Notes: generated by a model not told the origin, from the sequence alone. DNA of 64,000 bases from Paenibacillus sp. EZ-K15 (GCF_002573715.1 NZ_PDHM01000017.1:736412-800411); one strand, 5' to 3'; counted from the stretch's first letter, positions 33,293 through 42,299 are shown. Made by a program: numbers and translations.

Positions 33293-34229
33293 GCCTCTCC
33301 CCTCCTTTACGGGAATTATGCCCGGGGACATGTCTTCGTGCCGGGCGGTAGACGCTCGGTAAATCTGCAGCAGACAGCAAAGCCATGAAGCATAATCCCA
33401 TCATGGATACGCTAAGCGTTAACGGATTGAACGGGGCTTTCATTAATTGAGGGTCTGTTATCCATGCTCCAAGCATCAAGATCGCCAGAAGGAGAATTTG
33501 CAGCCTGTACCACAACCGACTCTTATGAAAGAGCAACGTCAATAATCCGACGCCGATCTCGGTGATGCCGAGTAATGTCAGCACCAAGCCCTCCTGGCCT
33601 CCTGCCAAGCCTGACTGCCTCAATAGATCAAGCTCCCCGGCTTCCGGAAACAACAGCTTCGGTACCAACCCCTCATAACACCATAGAATGACCAGCATAA
33701 GTACGCTCAAGGCATGGATGAGTGCCTTTTGGATCGTTGCCGAAGGCGGAATATCCTTCTCTGCCCATAAACGCAGCACATCAAAGCTCCATGCCGTCGC
33801 CGCGCCGAATATAGGCCGGAACAGCAAGCGGTCTAACCAGGCGCCCGCCATGCCGAACCGCGTTTTGTAATCGTATTGGGTAGAGAAGTTTATGCACCCG
33901 CTTCCCTTGTCCGCATACTTCCAATAGCCGCTGCCCTCCCGAATTAGGGAGCTGCGTTGATCCGAGCCAAAGCGCAGCACCGAGATCCGATTCCCCGTCT
34001 TCGGGTGGACAACCGTTTTCGTGGCTCCCGCCCCTGTAACTTGCAGTCCGAACCCAATGCGGGTTTTATATAAAAACCGCTGGATGTCTGAATCAGCCTC
34101 CGGTAAATAATGAATCTCGGAAAATCGCAGATCCCACTGTTGATGCAGCTCAGGCCTTTGCGTCAACGTCCACAGCTTATCCATATCCGTCTTGATATCA
34201 AGTTCAACATAGATGGGATTTCTCTTCAT
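33276..34229 (-). CDS. SRPBCC-like domain protein with C-terminal DoxX-like membrane region
   Basis: A 317-aa protein. The N-terminal ~150 residues (IYVELDIKTDMDKLWTLTQR, WDLRFSEIHYLPEAD) look like a START/SRPBCC lipid- or ligand-binding fold. Residues ~165-300 hold four predicted helices (ALIHALSVLMLVILWCYEGL, LLGITEIGVGLLTLLF, LLLAILMLGAWITDP, MMGLCFMALLSA) similar to DoxX-like proteins. AGGGGAG is well placed before the ATG. It overlaps the downstream DUF4166 gene, so the two form an operon. Function unknown; a lipid-handling role is inference. Confidence 0.82.
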   Translation of the reverse strand: MKRNPIYVELDIKTDMDKLWTLTQRPELHQQWDLRFSEIHYLPEADSDIQRFLYKTRIGFGLQVTGAGATKTVVHPKTGNRISVLRFGSDQRSSLIREGSGYWKYADKGSGCINFSTQYDYKTRFGMAGAWLDRLLFRPIFGAATAWSFDVLRLWAEKDIPPSATIQKALIHALSVLMLVILWCYEGLVPKLLFPEAGELDLLRQSGLAGGQEGLVLTLLGITEIGVGLLTLLFHKSRLWYRLQILLLAILMLGAWITDPQLMKAPFNPLTLSVSMMGLCFMALLSAADLPSVYRPARRHVPGHNSRKGGERHDLDL

Positions 34230-34350
34230 GTGCTTTGGCTCCCCTTGGGATGTCCTTTAGATCTTAAGTCGGACACCTCTCTAATTTACAAGTCATTTTA
34301 CAGCCTCGGGTAACTCGCGGTTAGACCTCACTTTTGTAGAACATACCAAG

Positions 34351-34379
34351 AAGAGGTACTACGTTTCGTAGTACCTCTT
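34351..34379 (-). terminator. Hairpin after the two-component operon
   Basis: AAGAGGTACTACG (34351-34363) and CGTAGTACCTCTT (34367-34379) form a perfect 13-bp stem with a 3-nt loop; the T tail is weak in both directions. Confidence 0.6.
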
Positions 34380-34419
34380 CCAATCCTTCTATATAATCCG
34401 GTCTTAATCTGTACCAGAG

Positions 34420-35058
34420 CTAGTTGTCGTTCTCTCTTACAATCCCTTTGCGGCGGACCTTCTCCACGGCTTCCTTGCTTCTTCTTACCCCGAGCTTTTT
34501 CAAAATTTTATTGATCTGGTTCTTGAGCGTGCTCTCGGTTTTGAACAGCTTCTTCTCCATCTGGGAATGGGTGTACCCTTCATCCAACAGATCAAACACC
34601 TCACGCTCCGCAGGCGTCAAGACGCGCAGCTGCTCTTCACGCTTAAGGCGGGCAAATTCCTTGAGCAGCACCTCCATCGACCCCGGATGGAGCACGGCGC
34701 TTCGGATTGCTGCCGGAAGCTCTTTATACTTCGACTTCTCAATATAATTGACGGCTCCAGCTGTAAAGGATTGAGTGATTACCTGCTCATCACTCAGCGA
34801 GGTCAACATAATGACCTTGGCCTGCGGCTTACGCTCATAAATTTCGGCGGCAGTGTATATCCCGTCAAGTCGGCCCGCAGTCAGTTGAATATCCATAAGC
34901 ACGATATCAAAGGAGAGGATTTGCGCCATCGCAATCGCTTGTTCAGGCGACTCGGCTGTCCCGACAACGATCATATCTTCCTGCGCATTTAGAAAAACGG
35001 TCATCGATTTAATCCAATCCGGGTCATCCTCTACCAAGAAGATTTGTATGCGATTCAA
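34420..35058 (-). CDS. Response regulator, NarL/LuxR family
   Basis: A 212-aa DNA-binding response regulator. The receiver domain has VEDDPDWIKSM, phospho-acceptor Asp56 in IVLMDIQL, MLTSLSDEQ and a Lys in YIEKSKYKELP. The C-terminal HTH (about residues 145-200) reads LTPAEREVFDLLDEGYTHSQ and KTESTLKNQINKILKKLGV. The TTG start at 35058 is 8 nt after GGGAGG and lies inside the kinase stop (TTGA overlap), so the pair is translationally coupled. Target genes are unknown. Confidence 0.92.
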   Translation of the reverse strand: MNRIQIFLVEDDPDWIKSMTVFLNAQEDMIVVGTAESPEQAIAMAQILSFDIVLMDIQLTAGRLDGIYTAAEIYERKPQAKVIMLTSLSDEQVITQSFTAGAVNYIEKSKYKELPAAIRSAVLHPGSMEVLLKEFARLKREEQLRVLTPAEREVFDLLDEGYTHSQMEKKLFKTESTLKNQINKILKKLGVRRSKEAVEKVRRKGIVRENDN

Positions 35059-36401
35059 GCTTCTTCCCTCCCGGATAAACGAATAATTTTACTACGCGGA
35101 AAATATAACGTAATCTCCGTACCAACCGCTTCACGGCTCTCCAGACCTACGGAACCTCCGCTTTTCTTCATCACGTTATACACATACGACAAACCAAGCC
35201 CGAAGTTATCCTTCTTATGACCCTTGGTGCTGAAAAAAGGTTCAAACACAAGTGCCTGCTGCGCTCTCGGAATGCCAATCCCGTTATCCTTAACGGAAAT
35301 CGCCGCTCCTTTGCGGTCTGCGATTATCGTTATCGTAATCAGCCCTCCTTCAGGCATCGCCTCCACACTGTTACGAATGAGATTACTGATCGCTTCCTTC
35401 AAATGGACGGTATCCGCGAGCAGCCACGGCCGCTGACTACAGATCACCTTCAATTCAACGCCATGCCTGCGCAGCTGATCCTGTTCGCGGAGCTGCAGTT
35501 CAGCAAGCAGCTGATCCACGCGGACAGGCTGTTCCACCAGCTTGAATGCCTTCATCTGCTGCTGCATGCGCCCCACCATGGCAAGCAGATGCTCCGATGA
35601 GTTCGCTATGACTTCAAGCTGTTCCATGGCAACGCCGTTGTCCTGTGGCAGCAGCCGCTTTACATTTTCCGTGCTCATCGCAATCTTCCCGATCTCGTTC
35701 TTGATCGTATGATTCAGCATCGATGTCCCCGAGCTGACGGCTTGCATCGTGCGATCCAGCGGATCGCGCTCAAATTTCAGGCGTACGCCCAGGACGCCGT
35801 ACACAAAGGTACAGATGACGGCAACGCCCAGTGAATACAGAATGAACAAGGAGACATACCGGAACGAATCATAACCGGGCGAGATCAGATTTCCCACATT
35901 AATCAGCAGCATCACACCGAGTAAGGTAGGCACCATAATCCAGGTAGTGATCCACATGCTTTTGCGTTTTTGCGGATTCATCTCTTGCGACAACGCGCGA
36001 ATAAGCAAGGCACATGCGGCCACATAATAGGGAACCGTCCACACGAATAACCAGCCATAATGAATTCGGTAACCCTCCGTCAAAAGCACTTGTGCCAGCA
36101 TCGCGAGCACCGGCAGAAACAAGCCTATTTTGAAATCGCGCATTCTCTTATGATGCTGAGGTCTGCGGGTATACACCATGCAAAATATCAACACGCCGTA
36201 CGGTGTCAGGGTATGGTTGAGAAATTGTATCCACGGCTCGTACCGGACCGGAATAAAACCGGAAGGCGCAAGCAAATCCGTCAAGCCGCCGATCCCTGCG
36301 CTCCATAGAAAAAAAGCCGCCCAGCGGTTCACCTCGCTCCGAGGCTGATTGAATAGCAGCACAGCCGCCGCGCTCCAAAGCGCTACCACATAATATATCA
36401 T
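35055..36401 (-). CDS. Sensor histidine kinase with multi-helix membrane domain
   Basis: A 448-aa kinase. Residues 1-~205 hold about seven predicted helices and form the sensor. The dimerisation/phosphotransfer helix has the unusual H-box MLNHTIKNEIGKI (His231). The ATP-binding domain has the N box LKEAISNLIRNSVEAM, G1 box VKDNGIGIP and G2 GLGLSYVYNVMKKSGG. It is the first gene of a kinase-regulator operon, overlapping the regulator by 4 bp. The signal is unknown; no dedicated transporter lies beside it. No strong ribosome binding site precedes the ATG at 36401. Confidence 0.9.
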   Translation of the reverse strand: MIYYVVALWSAAAVLLFNQPRSEVNRWAAFFLWSAGIGGLTDLLAPSGFIPVRYEPWIQFLNHTLTPYGVLIFCMVYTRRPQHHKRMRDFKIGLFLPVLAMLAQVLLTEGYRIHYGWLFVWTVPYYVAACALLIRALSQEMNPQKRKSMWITTWIMVPTLLGVMLLINVGNLISPGYDSFRYVSLFILYSLGVAVICTFVYGVLGVRLKFERDPLDRTMQAVSSGTSMLNHTIKNEIGKIAMSTENVKRLLPQDNGVAMEQLEVIANSSEHLLAMVGRMQQQMKAFKLVEQPVRVDQLLAELQLREQDQLRRHGVELKVICSQRPWLLADTVHLKEAISNLIRNSVEAMPEGGLITITIIADRKGAAISVKDNGIGIPRAQQALVFEPFFSTKGHKKDNFGLGLSYVYNVMKKSGGSVGLESREAVGTEITLYFPRSKIIRLSGREEA

Positions 36402-36537
36402 GACGCATCGTCCATTCTCTTCGCGAATATAGTTTCATCCTACCATAATTGTAACAGCGGCGGGACCTCCTTCCTTACCTCCACGAACAAGCACGATCCA
36501 TCGAATCATGAATTCCGTTTACTTCGAAACCTCGATT

Positions 36538-36576
36538 TTTACATAGCAAAAACATTCAGTTTACATTCAGCCGCAT
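36538..36576 (+). promoter_or_regulatory. PhoP-box-like array upstream of the VTC-DUF4956-CotH operon
   Basis: Four hexamers at an exact 11-bp period: TTTACA (36538-36543), AAAACA (36549-36554), TTTACA (36560-36565) and CCGCAT (36571-36576), with 5-nt spacers (TTCAG occurs twice). Bacillus PhoP binds TT(A/T/C)ACA repeats with about this spacing. No clear -10 could be fixed. Confidence 0.45.
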
Positions 36577-36661
36577 TTAAGAAAGATATCAGGAACGATT
36601 GATAGGATAGATTTCGTAAGCAAACAAGCAAACGAATGATAGAGAGAAACGAGGTGGAATC

Positions 36662-37375
36662 ATGACAACCCCATTGAAATACCGGAACGAGCTGAAATTT
36701 TTTGTGAATATTCACCAGTATCGAATCATCCGTCAACGATTGAGAAATCTGGTGAACTACGATCAGCATGCTGGACCTGGCGGGGAATATCACATTCGAA
36801 GTTTGTACTTTGACGATATCAACAACAAAGCTTTATACGAGAAACTGGCTGGGGTTCGGGACCGCGTGAAATACCGCATCCGCATCTACAACGTAACCGA
36901 CGACACTATCCATTTTGAGAAGAAAATCAAATTCCGGGATTACATCGCCAAGCTGAAGGAGCCGCTCACAAGGGAGATGGTCGATCAGATCATGGCTGGC
37001 GAATATGAATGCCTCTATCAGCCAGACAAACCATTGATGATGGAGCTGTATCACGAGATGAAGCATAAGCTGCTGCGGCCCAAGGTCATTGTCGATTATG
37101 TCCGCGAGCCGTATGTCTGTCCTTACGGAAATGTCCGGATTACGTTTGATAAGGAGCTTCGAACCGGCCTGCACTCCACGAATCTGTTCAATCGGAATCT
37201 GCTGCCCATCCGGGCGATCAATGAGAATCTAATCATACTGGAAGTCAAATATGACGAGTATATCCCGGATTACATCAAAATCGCGCTACAGCTGGAAGGA
37301 CTGGGCCGTCAATCGGCCTCCAAGTACGTGATGTGCCGCAAATTTCTGAAATATAACACATGGGAGGATCAATAA
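36662..37375 (+). CDS. VTC-domain (polyphosphate polymerase-like) protein
   Basis: A 237-aa protein with the VTC fold. It starts KYRNELKFFVNIHQYRII, then GGEYHIRSLYFDDINNKALY and the basic tunnel strands RVKYRIRIYN, HFEKKIKFRDYIAKLKE and NLIILEVKYDEYIPDY, where alternating Arg/Lys/Glu line the active site in yeast VTC4. It lacks transmembrane segments. It starts a three-gene operon with DUF4956 and CotH proteins (gaps of 3 and 18 bp), a combination I recall as recurrent in bacteria. Polymerase activity is a family prediction, and the CotH partner hints at phospho-transfer at the surface. Confidence 0.9.
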   Translation: MTTPLKYRNELKFFVNIHQYRIIRQRLRNLVNYDQHAGPGGEYHIRSLYFDDINNKALYEKLAGVRDRVKYRIRIYNVTDDTIHFEKKIKFRDYIAKLKEPLTREMVDQIMAGEYECLYQPDKPLMMELYHEMKHKLLRPKVIVDYVREPYVCPYGNVRITFDKELRTGLHSTNLFNRNLLPIRAINENLIILEVKYDEYIPDYIKIALQLEGLGRQSASKYVMCRKFLKYNTWEDQ

Positions 37376-37378
37376 TTC

Positions 37379-38089
37379 ATGAACACCACATCTACATCAA
37401 GCAGTACAAGCACCACCAATTTTTCGGATATCATCAAAAACTCCGTCATGGAAAACTTCGTATCCGATATCAGCATCGCCAAAATTCTAATTACGCTGGC
37501 CGTTGCCTTCGTTATTGGGTTATTCATTTATCTGCTCTATAAAAGAGTCTTCAGCGGGGTGCTGTATTCCAAAAGCTTTAACGTGTCTCTGATCGGGATG
37601 ACCATGATCACGGCCGTTGTCATCATTGCCATCAACTCGAATCTCGTGCTCTCGCTCGGTATGGTCGGCGCACTCTCCATCGTCCGTTTCCGTACGCCAA
37701 TCAAAGATCCAACCGATCTGATCTTCCTGTTCTGGGCCGCGGTTGCCGGAATCGTAACCGGAGCCGGGTTCTACACACTGGCAGGGATCGGCTCCATCGT
37801 AGTCGGTCTTATCCTGTTCTTCTTCATTAAAAAAGCAACAGTGGATACGCCTTATCTGCTCGTGATTCATTGCAATAATGAGCAGAGCGAGCAAGCCGTG
37901 AAGGAACAAATCGGTCAAGCCGTGAAGCGTTATAATCTGAAGCAAAAAACCGTTACGCCAGACAGCATTGAACTGACGCTGGAAGTACGCCTGCGTGATG
38001 CCGAAGGCCAGTTCGTGAACAAGCTGTCCCAGCTGCCAGGTGTGCATAACGCGGTTCTGATCAGTTACAGTGGCGACTATGTATCCTAA
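37379..38089 (+). CDS. DUF4956 membrane protein
   Basis: A 236-aa protein. A Ser/Thr-rich N-terminus precedes about four helices: ILITLAVAFVIGLFIYLLY, SLIGMTMITAVVIIAINS, the conserved GMVGALSIVRFRTPIKDPTD loop, and a pair spanning LIFLFWAAVAGIVTGAGF and VVGLILFFFIKKA. The C-terminal ~85 residues are cytoplasmic. DUF4956 proteins commonly pair with VTC-domain proteins and may guide polyphosphate or phosphate across the membrane (inference). GGAGG lies within the end of the upstream gene, 10 nt before the ATG. Confidence 0.9.
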   Translation: MNTTSTSSSTSTTNFSDIIKNSVMENFVSDISIAKILITLAVAFVIGLFIYLLYKRVFSGVLYSKSFNVSLIGMTMITAVVIIAINSNLVLSLGMVGALSIVRFRTPIKDPTDLIFLFWAAVAGIVTGAGFYTLAGIGSIVVGLILFFFIKKATVDTPYLLVIHCNNEQSEQAVKEQIGQAVKRYNLKQKTVTPDSIELTLEVRLRDAEGQFVNKLSQLPGVHNAVLISYSGDYVS

Positions 38090-38107
38090 GTCAGGCGGTG
38101 GTCAGAG

Positions 38108-40009
38108 ATGATGATGAAAAAAACGCCAGTCCTGCTGTCCTTAGTACTGGTCATAATCCTCCTGCTTTCAGGGTGCGATGGGACAACCCCGACCGCGGGA
38201 ACGGTTGACAGCAGCAGCACGACCAATGATGCCTTGCAGGAGCAGATCGATTCCACGGTTTTTCCGAAGGATAAGGTTATCGACGTTAAAATTACGATCG
38301 ACGAAGCCGATTTCCAGGATATGTTGGACAATGCCAGCGCGGAAGAATATAAAGAAGCGTCCGTAAATTACAACGGCATGCAGTATGACCATGTTGGTAT
38401 TCGCACCAAAGGCAATTTGAGCCTGAGCAGCGTGGTCAATTCCGACTCCGACCGCTACAGCTTCAAAATATCCTTTGACGAATATCTCAATCAGACCTTG
38501 AATGGAATCAGTAAAATCAATCTGAACAACAACTACAGCGACGCCTCGTATATGCGGGAATTCCTGACTTACGAGCTGGCAGAGTCCGTTGGACTGCCGA
38601 CACCGGGCTTCTCATATGTTAATGTCTATGTTAACGACGAATTATGGGGCTTTTACCTCGCGATTGAACAGATTGACGATTCCTACCTGCAGCGTCATTT
38701 CGATAATTCGTACGGAGCGTTGTACAAGGCTGAAATGAGGGGTACGGGCAGTGATCTTACCTGGCTTGGCAATGATCCGGATTCCTACACCGGACTAGTC
38801 ATGAAATCCAAGTCATCCAATGACAACATATTGATCGATATGCTGGATGAGCTCAATAACGGCTCCGACTATGAGAAGGTCCTGGATGTGGATAATGTGC
38901 TCAAGTATGTTGCCTTGAATGTGGTCGCCTCCAATATGGACAGTTATATAGGTACCACTAAACAGAACTATTACTTATATGAGAACAATGGCGTCTTCTC
39001 TATCCTGCCTTGGGATTACAACATGTCATTCGGGACCTTCAGCAGCTCCAGCGTCCTCATTGACGAGCCAACCCAGGGAGCCTTGGCGGAACGGCCGCTG
39101 ATTGCCAAGCTGCTGGAGGTTGATGAATATATGGATCGCTATCACGCCATCCTCTCGGAGATGCTGGAAGGTTACATGCAGCAGGAAATATTCAATGAAC
39201 GGGTGACGCAATTGCAAGAATTGATTTCCGAGCACGTCAAGCAGGACCCAAGACCTTTCTTCTCTTACGAGGAATATGAGCAATCTCTCCCGACACTAAC
39301 CGCATACGTCCAAAAATGGACAGATAACATCCAGCAGCAGTTGGATGGAACGATCCCCTCCGCAGGGGATGGCAGCGGCAGCGGCGGTGGCATGGGTCCT
39401 GGCGGAGGCGGTGGCATGGGTCTTGGCCGAGGCGGCGGCATGCGACCTGATGGCGCCGGCGGGATGGTGCCTGGCGATGCTGGTGGCATGATGCCTGGCG
39501 GCAAAACGAGCACGGCACCAGATGGTGCTGCCGATGGCAACATTCCTGACGCTGCGCCTAATGGCGCTTCAAGCGACGGAGCTGACAGGAATAGTACCGT
39601 TAATCCTAACAACACGGAAGATAATAGTTCCAATGAACAGATAAAGGTTTCTCCATCTTCTGCTGCTGCAAATACGGAACCATCCCAGAATGCAGAAGAT
39701 CCTGCGGCACAAACACCGACGCAGAATCAAGAACCATCTGACGGAGCTGAGCTAACCATGCCTCAAATACCGGGGCAGAACGGCCAAGGGGAGATGCCAG
39801 ACTTCCCTCAAGGTCAGATGGGGAATGGGGGATTTGGCGGTGAGTTTGGCGGACCGATGCAGGGCGGTCGAGGAATGGGGCCGCCCGGCGAATGGGGGTC
39901 TTCCCAAGAGCAAGGCAGTACTAAGGAAGCCCTGTATGCCGGAGTGTCCATCCTGCTGCTGCTTCTCTCTTGTCTCTTTGTGACTCTATATAAACGGAAA
40001 AGACTCTAA
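38108..40009 (+). CDS. CotH-family kinase-like surface lipoprotein
   Basis: A 633-aa protein. Lipobox LLSGC (Cys23), then a CotH domain (about residues 55-400) with KVIDVKITIDEADFQDML, GIRTKGNLSLSSV, YSFKISFDEYLNQTLNGISK, LPTPGFSYVNVYVN and NYYLYENNGVFSILPWDYNM. CotH proteins are atypical kinases that phosphorylate coat proteins such as CotB/CotG. Residues ~420-600 are a long low-complexity Gly/Met/Pro/Ala/Asp/Asn-rich segment, and a predicted helix (YAGVSILLLLLSCLFVTLY) with KRKRL ends the protein. A lipid anchor at one end and a membrane helix at the other is unusual. Last gene of the VTC operon. Confidence 0.9.
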   Translation: MMMKKTPVLLSLVLVIILLLSGCDGTTPTAGTVDSSSTTNDALQEQIDSTVFPKDKVIDVKITIDEADFQDMLDNASAEEYKEASVNYNGMQYDHVGIRTKGNLSLSSVVNSDSDRYSFKISFDEYLNQTLNGISKINLNNNYSDASYMREFLTYELAESVGLPTPGFSYVNVYVNDELWGFYLAIEQIDDSYLQRHFDNSYGALYKAEMRGTGSDLTWLGNDPDSYTGLVMKSKSSNDNILIDMLDELNNGSDYEKVLDVDNVLKYVALNVVASNMDSYIGTTKQNYYLYENNGVFSILPWDYNMSFGTFSSSSVLIDEPTQGALAERPLIAKLLEVDEYMDRYHAILSEMLEGYMQQEIFNERVTQLQELISEHVKQDPRPFFSYEEYEQSLPTLTAYVQKWTDNIQQQLDGTIPSAGDGSGSGGGMGPGGGGGMGLGRGGGMRPDGAGGMVPGDAGGMMPGGKTSTAPDGAADGNIPDAAPNGASSDGADRNSTVNPNNTEDNSSNEQIKVSPSSAAANTEPSQNAEDPAAQTPTQNQEPSDGAELTMPQIPGQNGQGEMPDFPQGQMGNGGFGGEFGGPMQGGRGMGPPGEWGSSQEQGSTKEALYAGVSILLLLLSCLFVTLYKRKRL

Positions 40010-40020
40010 CTCTACTAAAT

Positions 40021-40060
40021 AAGGGACTGTCCCAAAGGTTAATGCCTGGGACAGTCCCTT
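40021..40060. terminator. Hairpin after the CotH gene
   Basis: AAGGGACTGTCCCA (40021-40034) and TGGGACAGTCCCTT (40047-40060) are perfect inverted copies. Neither strand has a strong T run, so termination strength is uncertain. Confidence 0.65.
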
Positions 40061-40107
40061 CATATATTGTAAACCTGTTTAGCAAATACCCGGGACTCCC
40101 GTCTCCA

Positions 40108-40425
40108 TTATGCGGTTAACCACGTGATAAACGCCGGTGTTAATATCAGCATCAAACCCAGAGTCATCACGATCCTCGTTGTATTTCTTGACAGCTTACG
40201 CTGCGTTTCGGATGAACGATACCATCCACTGAATTGCAGGCGGTTCCGGTAAAGAACCAGAAACCATAGTATATTTCCTGTGAACAAAAACAGGAAATAT
40301 AACTCTTTCCAGGGAATCCACGACCCGAGTATGCTATGTTCAATACTGCCCAATGCAGCTACTACAAACATCATTATGATCATCATACGAATCATTTCCA
40401 GAATGGATGAGGCCAATTTGGTCAT
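40108..40425 (-). CDS. Small membrane protein of unknown function
   Basis: A 105-aa protein with three predicted helices (IRMMIIMMFVVAALGSI, LYFLFLFTGNILWFLVLY, IVMTLGLMLILTPAFITWL). A basic loop YRSSETQRKLSRNTTR lies between helices 2 and 3. The ATG at 40425 is chosen: GGAG is 8 nt upstream, whereas the frame to 40449 would contain it. I do not recognise the family. It stands alone, convergent with the CotH operon. Confidence 0.65.
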   Translation of the reverse strand: MTKLASSILEMIRMMIIMMFVVAALGSIEHSILGSWIPWKELYFLFLFTGNILWFLVLYRNRLQFSGWYRSSETQRKLSRNTTRIVMTLGLMLILTPAFITWLTA

Positions 40426-40565
40426 ACCACTTACTCCCTTTTCAATCATGCTGGTTTTGACATCACTATTTTTCCATTATACAGCAAAAGTCGAGATCGA
40501 GATATGCCAAAAGACGATATGGTCATGAAGAACCATACCGTCCGTTTTTTTCCTCAGCAATGATG

Positions 40566-41213
40566 CTATTTAATGGGACCTAACTCTGCTTGTTGATCGT
40601 GTACCGATTGTTTTCTTATAAAGTATGAATCCAGCTTCCGACTGACCCACAAGGACAGCACGATAAAGGCAAGGACACCGAACAATTTAAAAGGTTCCGC
40701 AATAAAATCGGATAGGTTGGCACCGATGTAAGAGACACAGAACACCATAATGCCCTTGCCCAAGGTTACAGCCATCAGATAGGACATCAGGTTCATTCTT
40801 GCCAGCCCGGCGGCTACGTTGACCGCAACAAACGGCCCTACGGGGAGTATGCCAAGCAGGAAAACGTAACTGAAACCGTTACGCTGAATCCAGCGCATAC
40901 CACGCTGAACTTTAGGTTTATTCGCCCAGCGTTCGATCAGTGCCGTACCGGATATTTTGCGCACGATGAGAAAGGTCGTTAAGCATCCTGCCACCATGCC
41001 GATCCAAGAGTAAAGAAACCCTGCCCACAGCCCATACACCGCCGCATTCACACCTACGATCACGATCGTGGGCATAGGTGGAATGAAGGATTTCAGAAAA
41101 GTCAGAAGGATGCCCGGCAGAGGGCCTAATGCTCTAAATTGTTCTAATAACCATTCCAGATTGCTCTCTGTAAAGTAAGACATGATGTCCAAGTAGCCAA
41201 TCAATGACTTCAC
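40566..41213 (-). CDS. TVP38/TMEM64 (DedA-like) membrane protein
   Basis: A 215-aa protein with about five predicted helices. It has the family SNARE-associated core: FLKSFIPPMPTIVIVGVNAA, GFLYSWIGMVAGCLTTFLIVRKISG and FSYVFLLGILPVGPFVAVNVAAG with the conserved P-x-x-P-like loop. DedA-superfamily members are linked to lipid scrambling and membrane homeostasis. The GTG at 41213 has a weak ribosome binding site; the in-frame ATG ten codons later is an alternative start. Not obviously in an operon. Confidence 0.85.
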   Translation of the reverse strand: MKSLIGYLDIMSYFTESNLEWLLEQFRALGPLPGILLTFLKSFIPPMPTIVIVGVNAAVYGLWAGFLYSWIGMVAGCLTTFLIVRKISGTALIERWANKPKVQRGMRWIQRNGFSYVFLLGILPVGPFVAVNVAAGLARMNLMSYLMAVTLGKGIMVFCVSYIGANLSDFIAEPFKLFGVLAFIVLSLWVSRKLDSYFIRKQSVHDQQAELGPIK

Positions 41214-41236
41214 CCATTTCTGCTAAGTATTGCCGA

Positions 41237-41707
41237 CTAGCTGACCTGAAGCACCTGATTCAGCTGAGCCAGATGGTGGTTGTCGTGCCAGATGAAATCC
41301 CGCATAAATTGCGCTACCTCAAAGGGATGCCCGTCCCCGTCCGTGTACCGAAGCTCATATGACGTTTCAGGCAAGGCTTCGATCGCCTGAATCAGCTTCT
41401 CCCTTGCGGTTATCGTCTGATCCACCAGCGCTTCTGTTGATAACGTCTTGGCATATTGCCTCGACTGTTCATTGAAAGTGTCATAATCCATATGCCGGAC
41501 GGTCAATGCATCCCCTGTAGAAATTTTGGCAATGGCTTCATTGTAAAAATACTCATCCCAGCGCATGATATGGCACACCACATCACGTACGGCCCATTTC
41601 CCCTCTGCAATCGGGGTGCTCCAGAATCCCTCTTCCTGTTCCGCGAATTCTTTCACTTTGCCGATCCATGCGGAATACTCATTCAGCAGCTGCTGTTTGT
41701 CACTCAT
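41237..41707 (-). CDS. DinB superfamily protein
   Basis: A 156-aa four-helix-bundle protein. It has the DinB pattern with three metal-ligand histidines in the helices: WAVRDVVCHIMRWDEYF (about residues 38-54) and MRDFIWHDNHHLAQLNQVL (about 136-154), with YDTFNEQSRQYAKTLS between. Related proteins are thiol-dependent S-transferases (BshC-independent bacillithiol enzymes) or of unknown role. The ATG at 41707 has AAGGAG 7 nt upstream; the longer frame is rejected. It overlaps the nucleotidyltransferase gene by 8 bp and is probably co-transcribed with it. Confidence 0.88.
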   Translation of the reverse strand: MSDKQQLLNEYSAWIGKVKEFAEQEEGFWSTPIAEGKWAVRDVVCHIMRWDEYFYNEAIAKISTGDALTVRHMDYDTFNEQSRQYAKTLSTEALVDQTITAREKLIQAIEALPETSYELRYTDGDGHPFEVAQFMRDFIWHDNHHLAQLNQVLQVS

Positions 41708-42299
41708 ATCCATTCTCCTTGTCGATATAAGATTTAATATAGGCGTCCAGTCGATCCTCCGGCCAGTGATACATCTTGAGCAGCTCCTCATAAGGATCGC
41801 CTGTGATATGTAACAGCTTCGCAAAGGCAGGCTCCGTCTTGTAGCCCGACCTCTTCAGCTCGATGATGCCTTGTCTTACAGTTTCACCGAGCCGCTTCAA
41901 AAGCTTGTATTCCACAATCATATGACGGTAACCATTCTGCTTCGTCGAAGGTAATGGCTGTGCAAAAATCTCGAATTCCCACCCCTTATACCGAAAACGC
42001 GCTACCGTGCGATCCACGTTGTTGACCGTACGGGATGAGCATGTGAAATTCGAAACAAGTTCACTATAATGCGTCGTGAGCTCTCGCTCAAAACGGGCAA
42101 AATCCGTCACATGGCATATGATATCGAGATCGCTTGAAGCGATGTCAATCCCAATAGGGATCGTACCCACCAATATCGGGTTGCAGGGTTTCAAATGATC
42201 CCATAGTCTAAGCTCGTCTATAACCATGGCTGCTTGCTTCTGTTTAGCAGAGCCTAGTCGTAAGTACTCCAAATTAAGAAAATCCATATGTTCTTGCAT
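41700..42299 (-). CDS. DUF4269 nucleotidyltransferase-like protein
   Basis: A 199-aa protein of the polymerase-beta-type nucleotidyltransferase fold. The pattern GTIPIGIDIASSDLDIICHV (about residues 45-64) gives the G[ST]xxxxxxDxD-like metal site. WEFEIFAQPLPSTKQNGYRH and a C-terminal KTEPAFAKLLHITGDPYEEL match DUF4269. The substrate is unknown. The start at 42299 is set by AGGTGG 8 nt upstream; in-frame GTG codons just before it overlap that site. It sits between a GNAT gene and a DinB gene on the same strand, with tight spacing. Confidence 0.85.
   Translation of the reverse strand: MQEHMDFLNLEYLRLGSAKQKQAAMVIDELRLWDHLKPCNPILVGTIPIGIDIASSDLDIICHVTDFARFERELTTHYSELVSNFTCSSRTVNNVDRTVARFRYKGWEFEIFAQPLPSTKQNGYRHMIVEYKLLKRLGETVRQGIIELKRSGYKTEPAFAKLLHITGDPYEELLKMYHWPEDRLDAYIKSYIDKENGYE

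Noticed and set aside
39237..39633. Long Pro/Arg-rich minus-strand frames opposite the CotH gene
   Set aside because: They mirror the Gly/Met-rich low-complexity segment of CotH; no ribosome binding site or independent conservation can be argued.
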